A stretch of DNA of 46,042 nt from an uncultured Candidatus Saccharibacteria bacterium (GCA_903859365.1 CAIOMD010000003.1:1-46042), one strand, 5' to 3'. Positions 10,306 through 20,070 are shown, counted from the first letter of the stretch. Made by a program: numbers and translations. The notes: generated by a model not told the origin, from the letters alone.

Positions 10306-11352
10306 ATGAAGTTTCAAGAACAGAATCAATCAGGGGCTGCAAGTCTATTGTTTACTCTTATTATGATAATTATTATAAGTCTTTTGGCTATCGGCTTTTC
10401 AGTAGTAACAACCAATGATCAAAAAGAAACATTAAATAAGAACTTAGCTTCTAATACGGAATTTGCTGCTCAAAGTGCAATAAATAGTGTCGTTGAGGCG
10501 ATTACGAATAAAAATCCTTTAGTTTCCGGTTCTCAGACATCTTGCCAAAATAATTCTAATAACAAAGTTGTTCCTACATTTCCAGGAACTAATAATTCAA
10601 TTTCTTGCGTAAAGTGGACGTATAATCCTGTTAGTTTATCGTATAGCGCTACAAATGTAGCAAGCACAGTTATTAATCCACTAGATTCAGGGGCAAGCCC
10701 TACAACGATGAAAGAATTAGATATAACGTGGTCCTCCACATCAGGTGGATTATATGATACCAACACTTCAACAGCTGATTTAAGCGGGGCTACTGCCTCA
10801 AAATTTCCTATACTAAGAGTAGTTACCGCGAATAAAGATATGACTAATTATAAAACAACCTACGTCTATCCTATAAACGGTGGAGCAAGTGGTCTTGTAG
10901 ATATTTCCACGCCAAGCTCCACTAATTCTTATATTGTGAAAACAAATTGTCAGAGCGCTACTTCTTGTGGTGTACGGCTAACAGGTTTCAATAACAATAG
11001 TGGGTGGGTCGGCGATTCATCTTCTTGTTCAGTTGCAGGTGATTGTGGGCTAGTGAGTGTCAGCACACTAGATGGCTCTTCTGTCACGATTATTATAAGT
11101 GGCAAGTCCTCTAACGGCTCTATTACTTTGGCGGACTCACAGATTCAAATAGATGCCACAGCCGTAAATGGAGATTCAGTTAAAAGATTAGTTGCTGGGT
11201 ATGCTACAAATCAATCCTCAGGGTCAGGGTGGTCTCCATCATTTACTGCAGCATCATCAACGACTCCACTAGCAAAAAACTATGAATATGATTTCCCTGG
11301 GAGTAATACAGCATCGAATGCAGGCCCTGCTGCTACAACCACGTATTATTAA
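10306..11352 (+). CDS. PilX-like minor pilus protein
   Basis: QNQSGAASLLFTLIMIIIISLLAIGFSV N-terminus, Ser/Thr-rich body, last gene of the pilus cluster. Confidence 0.55.
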   Translation: MKFQEQNQSGAASLLFTLIMIIIISLLAIGFSVVTTNDQKETLNKNLASNTEFAAQSAINSVVEAITNKNPLVSGSQTSCQNNSNNKVVPTFPGTNNSISCVKWTYNPVSLSYSATNVASTVINPLDSGASPTTMKELDITWSSTSGGLYDTNTSTADLSGATASKFPILRVVTANKDMTNYKTTYVYPINGGASGLVDISTPSSTNSYIVKTNCQSATSCGVRLTGFNNNSGWVGDSSSCSVAGDCGLVSVSTLDGSSVTIIISGKSSNGSITLADSQIQIDATAVNGDSVKRLVAGYATNQSSGSGWSPSFTAASSTTPLAKNYEYDFPGSNTASNAGPAATTTYY

Positions 11353-11353
11353 G

Positions 11354-12262
11354 TTATTTTCGATGAAAATCTTTATGTATAGATTTTAAGTGTGGATCTG
11401 TTATATGCGTGTATATCTGCGTGGTAGATATATCGCTATGACCAAGCATAGCCTGAACGCTTCTGATGTCAGCTCCATTCATGAGTAAATCTGTAGCGAA
11501 ACTGTGACGCATAGTGTGAGGACTTACTTTTTTTGTTATACCAGCAAGTAGCGCGTAGCGAGCAATTATTCTTTGAATACTGCGTGCCGTTAATCTTCTG
11601 AAGTTACCGGTAGTATTGGTATTTTTGTGCCCACTATAGCTGATGAACAGGGCAGGAAGGTTATCTGTCCGTAGGTTGAGATATCTTTTTATCCATTCGG
11701 CCGCTTCATCGCTAACAAAGATGGGGCGATCTTTTTGGCCTTTACCACGTACCATAAATTCTTTTCGTTCAAGATTGATATGGTTCCTGTCTAAATTTAC
11801 GAGTTCAGATATACGAAGTCCTCCGCTAAAAAGTAGCTCAAGTATTGCTCTGTCTCTAAGCCCCGTCTCACTATCTGTTTTTGGCTGGTTCATGAGTGCC
11901 TCAAGCTCATCAGAATTTAAAAAACTGACTTGTGATCTTTTAACCCTCGCAAGTTCAATTTGATCTGTCGCAAGTGCTTCGATGTTTCTTTTATGACAAA
12001 ACTTTAGGAAGCTTCTTAGGGCAATAAGATGATAATTTTGGGTTGCTTTACTGAGTTCATTTGATCGATCGGATCCAAGTTCGTGAAGCCATAGCCGCCA
12101 TTTGCGTACTAGCTCAGGTGTTATGTCCGAAATTTTAATATCACCTGAAAAATCGATAAGTCTGCTTAGGTAATGTCGGTAATTTTCTATGGTACGTTTA
12201 GATCGATTTTGCTCAATTGCAAGATATTCTAGATATTGCTGGATTACTTCTTCGGCATGCAT
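11354..12262 (-). CDS. Tyrosine recombinase XerC/XerD
   Basis: LSGGLRISELVNL, SPHTMRHSFATDLL, LGHSDISTTQIYTH catalytic motifs. Confidence 0.93.
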   Translation of the reverse strand: MHAEEVIQQYLEYLAIEQNRSKRTIENYRHYLSRLIDFSGDIKISDITPELVRKWRLWLHELGSDRSNELSKATQNYHLIALRSFLKFCHKRNIEALATDQIELARVKRSQVSFLNSDELEALMNQPKTDSETGLRDRAILELLFSGGLRISELVNLDRNHINLERKEFMVRGKGQKDRPIFVSDEAAEWIKRYLNLRTDNLPALFISYSGHKNTNTTGNFRRLTARSIQRIIARYALLAGITKKVSPHTMRHSFATDLLMNGADIRSVQAMLGHSDISTTQIYTHITDPHLKSIHKDFHRK

Positions 12263-12369
12263 ATATTCATTTTACGTCATTTTCGAATTTATACCTTGAA
12301 TGTCTTATAACTAAACGCGCAAAATGCTACAATCAAATCAATAAGTAATTAATATATAAAGGAATTTTG

Positions 12370-12882
12370 ATGGAAAAAACACTTATCGTACTGAAGCCAG
12401 ATGCAATTAAGAGGGGTTTAATCGGAGAAGTGTTGTCAAGGTTTGAAAAGGTAGGCCTAAAAGTTGTGGGAATGAAGATGCTTCGACCTACTAAAGATCA
12501 TTATCATTACCACTATGAGACTATCGGTAAGGTCATTTCGCGACGCGGTAAAGATGTTTTTGACGTAACGCTAGATTTTATGATGGAAGGACCTGTTGTA
12601 GCAGTCGTACTCGAGGGCATAGAGGCCGCAGAACTTGTTAGAAAGATGGTAGGTGCAACTGAACCTAAGTCGGCGCTTCCGGGCACGATACGTGGCGATT
12701 ACACGCATATCAGTTACGCCTATGCTAATAATGTATCAAACTCGAGTATTGCTAATATTATCCATGCTTCTGGGGATGCAGAAGAGGCGAAACTTGAAGT
12801 AGCTCATTGGTTTAAGGAAGATGAGTTATTTGATTACGCGACTAATGCTGAAGCGCATACTTTGCCAAAAAAGAAAAAATAA
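12370..12882 (+). CDS. ndk: Nucleoside diphosphate kinase
   Basis: TLIVLKPDAIKRGLIGEVL, RGDYTHISYAYANNVSNSS..HASGDAEEAK; ATG at 12370 rather than TTG at 12367. Confidence 0.92.
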   Translation: MEKTLIVLKPDAIKRGLIGEVLSRFEKVGLKVVGMKMLRPTKDHYHYHYETIGKVISRRGKDVFDVTLDFMMEGPVVAVVLEGIEAAELVRKMVGATEPKSALPGTIRGDYTHISYAYANNVSNSSIANIIHASGDAEEAKLEVAHWFKEDELFDYATNAEAHTLPKKKK

Positions 12883-12890
12883 TATACTAA

Positions 12891-12966
12891 TGGTGGCCCG
12901 GGAGGGAATCGAACCCCCAACACCCACCTTAGGACGGTGGTGTTCTATCCGTTGAACTACCGGACC
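12891..12966 (-). tRNA. tRNA-Arg (CCT), CCA encoded
   Basis: Acceptor GGTCCGG/CCGGGCC, loop GTCCTAA, T-loop GTTCGATTC. Confidence 0.92.
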
Positions 12967-13028
12967 ATATATAGAAGTTAGTATACCACTTCAAAGGTTC
13001 ACGAATATGAATTTGACGAGTACAATAG

Positions 13029-13577
13029 ATGGGTAGTATGAAGCACAAGAGTGATAAAAAGAAGAAATATTTCTCAGACCAATTTGACGATGAAACAATG
13101 CTGCTGATGTTTCGAAAACACCCTGTAGTTATGAGAAAAGAAATTCTAATAGCTTCTGTGGTACTCCTTTTAGGTGTGATACCTGCACTCGTTGTCCCTA
13201 CCTATGCAGTATTTTTCGGCGGCTTGGGCTCTGGTTTCTTAGTTTCTTTTTTGATAATGTTTTACGCCTGGATTGGCTGGCATTTTACGGTATATATTGT
13301 TACCGACCAGCGGCTTATGCAAATTAATCAAAAAGGGTTATGGAAGCGCAGTGTGGTCGATATTGGTCTCGATAAGATACAAACAGTTTCTTATGAAATT
13401 AAAGGATTGCAAGAAACACTATTTGGATTTGGTACAATAGTTATACAGACCTACGTCGGTGAACTTGTCATTCATGACGTTCATCATCCAAGACAAATCC
13501 AGAAAAAAGTGTCACATATATTGCGCGAGCTAGACGTTAACTTCACTAGTCCATTAATTAACAAAGAAGAAGTATGA
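13029..13577 (+). CDS. PH-domain (bPH2-like) membrane protein
   Basis: Two TM segments then TDQRLMQINQKGLWKRSVVDIGLDKIQTV. Confidence 0.75.
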   Translation: MGSMKHKSDKKKKYFSDQFDDETMLLMFRKHPVVMRKEILIASVVLLLGVIPALVVPTYAVFFGGLGSGFLVSFLIMFYAWIGWHFTVYIVTDQRLMQINQKGLWKRSVVDIGLDKIQTVSYEIKGLQETLFGFGTIVIQTYVGELVIHDVHHPRQIQKKVSHILRELDVNFTSPLINKEEV

Positions 13578-14662
13578 ATAAAAAAGAATTAAACCCACCA
13601 CAGCCAGGAGAGAAAAAAACCAGAACTTTTTTATTACATAAAAATAAGAGAAAAACAGCGAGCCTTGAAGGTGATAGCCCGATACCGCGTATTACCGATG
13701 AAAATATTGGAGATCATCGAGAACAGATTCTTAAAACTGCTCGTAAGTTTATTTTTCCACTTCGTCATTCAAGGCATAAAATTGTTACTACGACCATTAT
13801 CTTACTTGTACTAGCTTTTATCAGCTTCAGCACCGTAGTGTTGCTCGATCTATATAGATATCAGGATACAAGTAACTTTGCGTATCAAATAACCAAGGTT
13901 GTTCCATTCCCAGTAGCACGTGTGGGTAATAATTTAGTTTATTATGAAAACTACTTATTTGATCTTCGCCATTACATCCATTATTTCCAGACCCAACAAC
14001 AGGTTGATTTTAATTCAGCTCAAGGTAAGGCACAGCTTAATAATCAGAAAAAACAGTCACTAAATTCTGCCGTTAATTATGCTTACATAAAAATGATAGC
14101 GAAGCAAAAAAATATTAGCGTAGCTAGTAAAGATGTCGACGCTCAGATACAAATGCTGAAATACCAAAGTAAGCTAGGGAGTGATAATAAAACATTTGAA
14201 AATGTACTCAAGCAATATTGGGGATGGACAGTTTCTGATTTTAGACGGAGTATTGAACAGGAAATTATCACAAATAATGTAATTGCAGCACTTGATACTG
14301 GAGCTCAAAAAAAAGCTAACGCAGCTCTGACAGCGTTAAGTGGAGGGCAGGACTTTAGCGCAGTTGCTAAGCAGTACTCTGATGATAATTTAACGAAAGA
14401 TAATGGAGGTGTTCTAGCAATTTCCATAAGCAAAAATGATAAAACAGTGCCAACCCAAACTATCGACGCATTATTCAAGCTTAAGTCTGGCCAAACATCA
14501 GGAATTATTAATTTAGGCTATGGTCTTGAGATAGTTAAAAATCTCGGAGAGCAGAATGGAAAAGTGAAGGCTGCGCATATATTTATTAATTTCCAGCCAA
14601 TAGATAAGCTCTTGGCACCGTACAGGGATAAGGAACCGCCAATTACTTACATAAAGGTGTAA
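13574..14662 (+). CDS. Membrane-anchored PpiC/SurA-type peptidyl-prolyl isomerase
   Basis: TM anchor, SurA_N-like helices, parvulin-like segment GGQDFSAVAKQYSDD..NGGVL. Confidence 0.75.
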   Translation: MNKKELNPPQPGEKKTRTFLLHKNKRKTASLEGDSPIPRITDENIGDHREQILKTARKFIFPLRHSRHKIVTTTIILLVLAFISFSTVVLLDLYRYQDTSNFAYQITKVVPFPVARVGNNLVYYENYLFDLRHYIHYFQTQQQVDFNSAQGKAQLNNQKKQSLNSAVNYAYIKMIAKQKNISVASKDVDAQIQMLKYQSKLGSDNKTFENVLKQYWGWTVSDFRRSIEQEIITNNVIAALDTGAQKKANAALTALSGGQDFSAVAKQYSDDNLTKDNGGVLAISISKNDKTVPTQTIDALFKLKSGQTSGIINLGYGLEIVKNLGEQNGKVKAAHIFINFQPIDKLLAPYRDKEPPITYIKV

Positions 14663-14733
14663 ATAGTTTGCAGCTTAGGCGCATTGCAAAACAATCCTAT
14701 CTCTGTTACGATATTCAATGCTTATATTTGCAT

Positions 14734-14810
14734 GGGCTCGTGGTGTAGAGGCCTAACATGCCTCCCTGTCACGGAGGAGATCGCCGGTTCGAATCCGGTC
14801 GGGCCCGCCA
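14734..14810 (+). tRNA. tRNA-Asp (GTC)
   Basis: GGGCTCG..CGGGCCC acceptor, loop CTGTCAC, CCA encoded. Confidence 0.93.
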
Positions 14811-14900
14811 GCTTTATATGCTTTTAGATGGCTCACACGGTGAGCCATTTTTTAATTTGTATCATTTTCAATCTGTTATTATAGAGTTACGCATTTTTTT

Positions 14901-14976
14901 GCCGATATAGCTCAGTTGGTAGAGCGGCGCTTTCGTAAAGCGTAGGTCAGCGGTTCGACCCCGCTTATCGGCTCCA
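14901..14976 (+). tRNA. tRNA-Thr (CGT)
   Basis: GCCGATA..TATCGGC acceptor, loop TTCGTAA, CCA encoded. Confidence 0.92.
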
Positions 14977-14977
14977 G

Positions 14978-15052
14978 GCGGGTATCGTATAGTGGCCAAT
15001 ATGTAGCCTTCCCAAGGCTGAGCGCTGGGTTCGATTCCCAGTACCCGCACCA
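14978..15052 (+). tRNA. tRNA-Gly (CCC)
   Basis: GCGGGTA..TACCCGC acceptor, loop TTCCCAA, CCA encoded. Confidence 0.92.
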
Positions 15053-15147
15053 AACATAAGCTTAAAAGTGAGTATTATTTAGTTTTTTTTGATAAGATAA
15101 TACATGAATGAGTTTTGTTATATATAGAGTTACATTCTAGGGAAAAG

Positions 15148-15498
15148 ATGTTTAATAAAAAATATTTTCAAGATAGGCCAGTTTTATTTCTTAACTTAGT
15201 TGTTGTTTTAGGTGGAGTTATTAATATGATAGCCACGGCGCTGCTGATTGATACTTCTAGAACTGCGGCGACAGTTCGCTATGAATCAACGCTAGGGCTC
15301 GGTGGCTTTCCTAAAGGTACGCCACTAGATCTCTATAGTTTTGCTGCAGTAGCACTTCTTGTTACTTTCGTTTCAATTTTTATGAGCGCTAGATTATACA
15401 CCCAAAAAAGATTGCTGAGTATCCTAGTTTTGACCCTCGCTATCGTTGCTTTGCTATTTAATCTAATAGTGGCACAAGCGATTTTAAATCTTCAATAG
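15148..15498 (+). CDS. Small three-TM membrane protein
   Basis: ATG with AGGGAAAAG upstream; precedes the GT2 gene. Confidence 0.7.
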   Translation: MFNKKYFQDRPVLFLNLVVVLGGVINMIATALLIDTSRTAATVRYESTLGLGGFPKGTPLDLYSFAAVALLVTFVSIFMSARLYTQKRLLSILVLTLAIVALLFNLIVAQAILNLQ

Positions 15499-15505
15499 TT
15501 CAATT

Positions 15506-17113
15506 ATGAGATTAATCGAAATTCCATTAGCCAGAGATCGCGATAAGGTTTATAGGTGGTTTGAACGTCTTCCCGGAATATTGAGTTGGTCTGTGCTAGC
15601 CTTGCCCATTGTGCTTAGTTTAGTTAATACAAGTATTGCGGCATATTTCGTTCTCTCTTATTTGCTACTATGGGTATTTAAAGCAATTTCACTTAACATC
15701 CGAATGATCCAGGGCTACAGGAGAATTAATGAAAATATGGCGTACGAATGGAATAAGTTACTCAACGAATTAGACAACCCGAAAAAAACCTATCTTCAGT
15801 ATGAGCAGGGAGTTTCACCTGCATGGCACTTAAAGAATCTTGCAAGTATAGAAGTGAGGGAAGAGCGACTCTATCAAAAGGATATTTATAACGCTGTAAT
15901 AGTAGCAGTCTACAATGAAAGTAGGGCTATTCTTGAACCTACTATTAAAAGTATCCTGCAGTCCTCGTATAATCATAAGAAATTAATTGTTCTCTTTGCC
16001 TATGAAAAAAGGGGTGGTGAAGAAGTTAAGAAAAATATTCTTGATCTGGTTGAAGAATACAAGCATGAATTCTATCACTTTGGAGCAATAGAGCATCCAG
16101 AGGATATCCCTAATGAAACTATTGGTAAGGGTGGGAATATTACCTTTGCAGGAAGAAGATTAAAGGAATTTTTGGATGATAAAAATATTAATTATGAGCA
16201 TGTAATCGTTACGACCCTTGATGCGGATAATCGACCTCACCCTGAATATTTTTCAGCAGTTACGTATGCCTATATTGCGTGCCCTGATTACATACACGCA
16301 TCTTTTCAGCCGATATCAATGTTTACTAATAATATTTGGGATGTGCCAGCGCCAATGCGCGTCATTGCTACGGGTAATTCATTTTGGAATATCGCTCTTG
16401 CACTTCGCCCCCATATGCTCAGGAATTTTGCCTCACACTCACAAGGTATGCAAACACTTATTGATACAGATTTTTGGAGTACAAGAACGATTGTTGAAGA
16501 TGGGCATCAATACTGGAGAACCTATTTTACCTATGACGGAAAACACGAGGTACACCCCATTCTTATTCCAATTTATCAAGATGCCGTTCTATCATCGACT
16601 TACACAAAAACACTTAAGGCACAATTTATCCAAGTACGAAGATGGGCCTGGGGTGCGAGTGACATAGCTTATGTACTTCAGATGGGCTGGAGAAGGAAAA
16701 ATAGGATTAACAAGGTGGACTTGTTTATGAAAACTGCGCGACTTATTGAGGGGCATGTGGCTTGGGCAACTGCCTCACTTATTTTATTACTCGGGGCCTT
16801 CGTACCACTTTATCTATCACCTCATTCAAGCACAAGCCTTGTCGCGCATCAACTACCAATTATAGCTAGCCGAATTCAAACCGTGGCAATGGTTGGTATG
16901 TTCATTGGTATTTATTTAAGTATTCGATTATTGCCACCAAAACCACCCCGATATAAAACACGGCACCAAGTATATATGATTCTTCAGTGGATCTACCTTC
17001 CTTTGACTACTATTGTATACAGTGGATTCGCTACACTATATTCCCAAACACGATTATTGTTCGGTCGTTATCTAGATAAGTTCGACGTTACTGAAAAAGT
17101 TGTAAAAAAATAA
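15506..17113 (+). CDS. Membrane glycosyltransferase (GT2/cellulose-synthase-like)
   Basis: DADNRPHPEYF, QVRRWAWGASD, multiple TM segments. Confidence 0.8.
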   Translation: MRLIEIPLARDRDKVYRWFERLPGILSWSVLALPIVLSLVNTSIAAYFVLSYLLLWVFKAISLNIRMIQGYRRINENMAYEWNKLLNELDNPKKTYLQYEQGVSPAWHLKNLASIEVREERLYQKDIYNAVIVAVYNESRAILEPTIKSILQSSYNHKKLIVLFAYEKRGGEEVKKNILDLVEEYKHEFYHFGAIEHPEDIPNETIGKGGNITFAGRRLKEFLDDKNINYEHVIVTTLDADNRPHPEYFSAVTYAYIACPDYIHASFQPISMFTNNIWDVPAPMRVIATGNSFWNIALALRPHMLRNFASHSQGMQTLIDTDFWSTRTIVEDGHQYWRTYFTYDGKHEVHPILIPIYQDAVLSSTYTKTLKAQFIQVRRWAWGASDIAYVLQMGWRRKNRINKVDLFMKTARLIEGHVAWATASLILLLGAFVPLYLSPHSSTSLVAHQLPIIASRIQTVAMVGMFIGIYLSIRLLPPKPPRYKTRHQVYMILQWIYLPLTTIVYSGFATLYSQTRLLFGRYLDKFDVTEKVVKK

Positions 17114-17118
17114 TACAA

Positions 17119-17565
17119 TTAAAATTTTAGTGCTCGCCGTACATCGTTGGGTAATTTTAGATTTGTTCGATACGAGTTATATTTAATTGCACTTGCTGCA
17201 TCAAAGTTTTTCAAAACACGTATCGCAGTGATTGAAATATTTTCCGAGCTGAGTAGTGGAAGCATGGGCTTAGCTTTTAGACAATGTCGTAAAATAGTTT
17301 CACATAGATAGTGCGCTGTTCGAATTTGATCGGGTAGGTGATCAATTGATTGAAAAATGCTAATAAAAAGCTTATCTCTAAGGAAGGGCTCCTGCTCCCC
17401 GTTTTTCTTTTTAACAAGAAGGCACTCATCTAATTTAACTGCTTCCTCGCTGGTTACTATTGCGTGGCAATTAAGGCATTGTCTCCGACGCCAAGTTGAG
17501 TGTTCTTTTTCTCGAGGTCGGGTATTAGTGACTTTTGTTTTTCCGTTACAATAAATACATTTCAT
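17119..17565 (-). CDS. nrdR: NrdR-like transcriptional regulator (zinc ribbon plus ATP-cone)
   Basis: CIYC..RPREKEHSTWRRRQCLNC and LVKKKNGEQEPFLRDKL. Confidence 0.75.
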   Translation of the reverse strand: MKCIYCNGKTKVTNTRPREKEHSTWRRRQCLNCHAIVTSEEAVKLDECLLVKKKNGEQEPFLRDKLFISIFQSIDHLPDQIRTAHYLCETILRHCLKAKPMLPLLSSENISITAIRVLKNFDAASAIKYNSYRTNLKLPNDVRRALKF

Positions 17566-17602
17566 GTCTATATATTGTCATATAGCTATATAAAATCAAA
17601 GT

Positions 17603-17636
17603 GGAAAAAAGGACGTTTCCTGTGGGAAACGTCCTT
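17603..17636 (-). terminator. Intrinsic terminator for a short minus-strand transcript
   Basis: Minus strand AAGGACGTTTCC-caca-GGAAACGTCCTTTTTT. Confidence 0.85.
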
Positions 17637-17657
17637 ATAATCTAGTGCTAACTTATC

Positions 17658-17774
17658 TTAGTTTGAGCTGATCGATGCCCGACGCATGCGTCGGATACGA
17701 TTCTCAAAAATCTTTGATGAGTGCAGCTCTTCGTAGAATAGCTTGAAGCTTTCTAACGGTGAAGTGTTACTCAA
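17658..17774 (-). CDS. Putative 38-aa small protein (TTG start)
   Basis: MSNTSPLESFKLFYEELHSSKIFENRIRRMRRASISSN* between a near-consensus promoter and a terminator. Confidence 0.45.
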   Translation of the reverse strand: MSNTSPLESFKLFYEELHSSKIFENRIRRMRRASISSN

Positions 17775-17799
17775 ACAAAACGCCTCGTTTAACCTGTCT

Positions 17800-17828
17800 A
17801 CTATAGCAAAATGGGGTCATTTTGTCAA
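17800..17828 (-). promoter_or_regulatory. Sigma70-like promoter for the sORF transcript
   Basis: Minus strand TTGACA-17 nt-TATAGT. Confidence 0.8.
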
Positions 17829-17878
17829 TACTTAGCCTTACCTGTAACAGATTGAGCTTATGGTATATGTGCGAATTT

Positions 17879-17955
17879 TGGTGGGCCCTAGAGGACTCGA
17901 ACCTCTGACCTCTTCCACGTCAAGGAAGCGCTCTAGCCAACTGAGCTAAGGGCCC
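17879..17955 (-). tRNA. tRNA-Val (GAC)
   Basis: GGGCCCT/AGGGCCC acceptor, loop TTGACGT, CCA encoded. Confidence 0.92.
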
Positions 17956-18081
17956 GATAGAAGATACTATACCAGTTACCGTTAAATATTCAACTATCCA
18001 CAGGTGTGGATAAGATTATACTAGTAATATATGGCTAGCTTGTATATACTAGCTTGTAGGTGGTATTTTATCAGGTGTTTT

Positions 18082-18152
18082 GCCCCCAGTGATTTGTCTT
18101 AGAAGGTTAATACTTCTGCGAGAGAAGATAAATCAGCTGGGGCTTATTTTTT
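18082..18152 (+). terminator. Extended terminator-like hairpin upstream of thrS
   Basis: GCCCCCAG-TGATTTGTCT ... AGATAAATCA-GCTGGGGC followed by TTATTTTTTT. Confidence 0.6.
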
Positions 18153-18227
18153 TGAAACTTATTTAATGACGCAATCTGTAAATTCTAGTACAATACTTAC
18201 AGATATGAAGAGGTATAAATAACTGTT

Positions 18228-20060
18228 ATGAATGAAGAGCTTTATTCGATTAGACACAGCTTGGCGCATATTATGGCCGATGCTATTCAGCGTAAATGGC
18301 CTGAGGCTAAATTTGGTGTTGGACCAGTGATATCGGATGGTTTTTATTACGATGTTGATCTCGGTGGCGATAATGTTATTTCTACCGACAATTTTGCCGC
18401 TATAGAAAAGGAGATGCGTAAAATCATTGCTGGCAATGAGCCATTTGTTAAATCTGAAAAGACTATTCACGAGGCTATAGATTGGGCTATTACTGCCAAG
18501 CAACCCTACAAAGAGGAGCTGCTTAACGATCTACAGAGGTCAGGCACTACAGAACTTAGAAATCTTGATATTGATGAGCTTGGTCTTGCCGCAATAACAT
18601 CCAAAGTAGATAAAGTTACTTTTTATACGAATGATACTTTTGAGGATCTGTGCAGGGGACCTCATGTTGAAAAAACAGGTGATGTCGGCGCTTTTAAACT
18701 TACTAAAGTAGCTGGGGCGTATTGGAGGGGGCAAGTAGACAAGCCGCAAATGCAACGAATTTACGGGATAGCTTTTGCTAAACAAAGTGAACTTGATGAG
18801 TATCTTGCTATGCTTGAGAACGCAAAGCGAAGAGACCATAGAAAAATAGGGCAAGAGCTTGATCTGTTTGTTTTTTCTGATCTCGTAGGACAGGGCCTAC
18901 CTCTCTTTACTCCAAGAGGGACTTTTCTTAGAGAAGAACTATTGAAATTTTCAAATGAACTACGACTTTCAAATGGATTTGAGAAAGTTTGGATTCCTCA
19001 TATGACTAAAAATGACCTATATAAGAAGAGCGGTCACTGGGATAAATTTGGTGAGGAGTTATTTTTAGTAAAAAGTCAGGAAACTTCTGACGAATTAGTC
19101 TTGAAGCCCATGAATTGCCCTCATCACACGCAGATATATGCCTCACGCCAGAGAAGCTATAGGGATCTACCAATTAGATATTTAGAATCTACTACTGTAT
19201 ATAGAGATGAAAAAAGCGGTGAACTGGGTGGTCTTTCTCGAGTTAGATCAATTACGCAAGACGATAGCCACGTTTTTTGTATGCCCAATCAAATCGAAGC
19301 CGAGATTGGTCAGCTGCTATCTTCAGCAAAAACACTTTATGAAACAGTTGGCATGAAACTTAGAGTGCGGCTTTCTTATAGAGATGATGGTGATGGCTAT
19401 CTTGGAACTAAGGCAAAGTGGGATAATGCACAGAAACAGCTAAAAGATGCAGTGTCGACCAATAAGCTCGATTTTTTTGAGGTCGAAGGCGAAGCTGCCT
19501 TTTACGGCCCAAAAATTGATTTTATGGCTACAGATGCCATCGGCCGCGAACATCAAGTCGCCACAGTACAATTAGATTTCGTTCAACCTGAACGTTTTTC
19601 GCTAGAGTTCACCAATAAAGAGGGCGCTATGGAAACTCCTATCATGATTCATAGCGCACTGCTGGGTTCTGTGGAGCGTTTCCTGAGTGTGTTTATTGAA
19701 CATACTGAAGGTAGATTCCCAGTATGGTTGGCACCAGAGCAGATCAGACTTATCACAGTTAATCAGACCGAAGAACTAGTGCAGTATACGGAATCACTTT
19801 ACGAGAAAGCGAAAAATCTTGGACTTCGTGTCACTACGGATAATACTAATGAATCAGTGGGCAAGAAAATTAGAAATGCTGAAAAAATGAAGATTCCATA
19901 TGTTTGTGTGATTGGCGAGCAAGAACTTAGGTCAGAGCAGACTACGCCCCGCGTGAGGGCGGACATGGGCGACCAACCGGCAGATAAGATTGATATAAGC
20001 TCATTCATGGACACCGTTCTCAAAGAGATGCATTCTAGAGCCCCAAAAACAACACTTTAA
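18228..20060 (+). CDS. thrS: Threonyl-tRNA synthetase
   Basis: RHSLAHIMADAIQ, KPMNCPHHTQIY, FRDE-like YRDEKSGELGGLSRVRSITQDDSHVFC. Confidence 0.96.
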   Translation: MNEELYSIRHSLAHIMADAIQRKWPEAKFGVGPVISDGFYYDVDLGGDNVISTDNFAAIEKEMRKIIAGNEPFVKSEKTIHEAIDWAITAKQPYKEELLNDLQRSGTTELRNLDIDELGLAAITSKVDKVTFYTNDTFEDLCRGPHVEKTGDVGAFKLTKVAGAYWRGQVDKPQMQRIYGIAFAKQSELDEYLAMLENAKRRDHRKIGQELDLFVFSDLVGQGLPLFTPRGTFLREELLKFSNELRLSNGFEKVWIPHMTKNDLYKKSGHWDKFGEELFLVKSQETSDELVLKPMNCPHHTQIYASRQRSYRDLPIRYLESTTVYRDEKSGELGGLSRVRSITQDDSHVFCMPNQIEAEIGQLLSSAKTLYETVGMKLRVRLSYRDDGDGYLGTKAKWDNAQKQLKDAVSTNKLDFFEVEGEAAFYGPKIDFMATDAIGREHQVATVQLDFVQPERFSLEFTNKEGAMETPIMIHSALLGSVERFLSVFIEHTEGRFPVWLAPEQIRLITVNQTEELVQYTESLYEKAKNLGLRVTTDNTNESVGKKIRNAEKMKIPYVCVIGEQELRSEQTTPRVRADMGDQPADKIDISSFMDTVLKEMHSRAPKTTL

Positions 20061-20070
20061 GTTTGAGTGT

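Noticed and set aside
14868-15053. 61-aa minus-strand ORF over the tRNA-Thr/tRNA-Gly genes
   Set aside because: Frame runs through tRNA genes; this is a common mis-annotated artefact.
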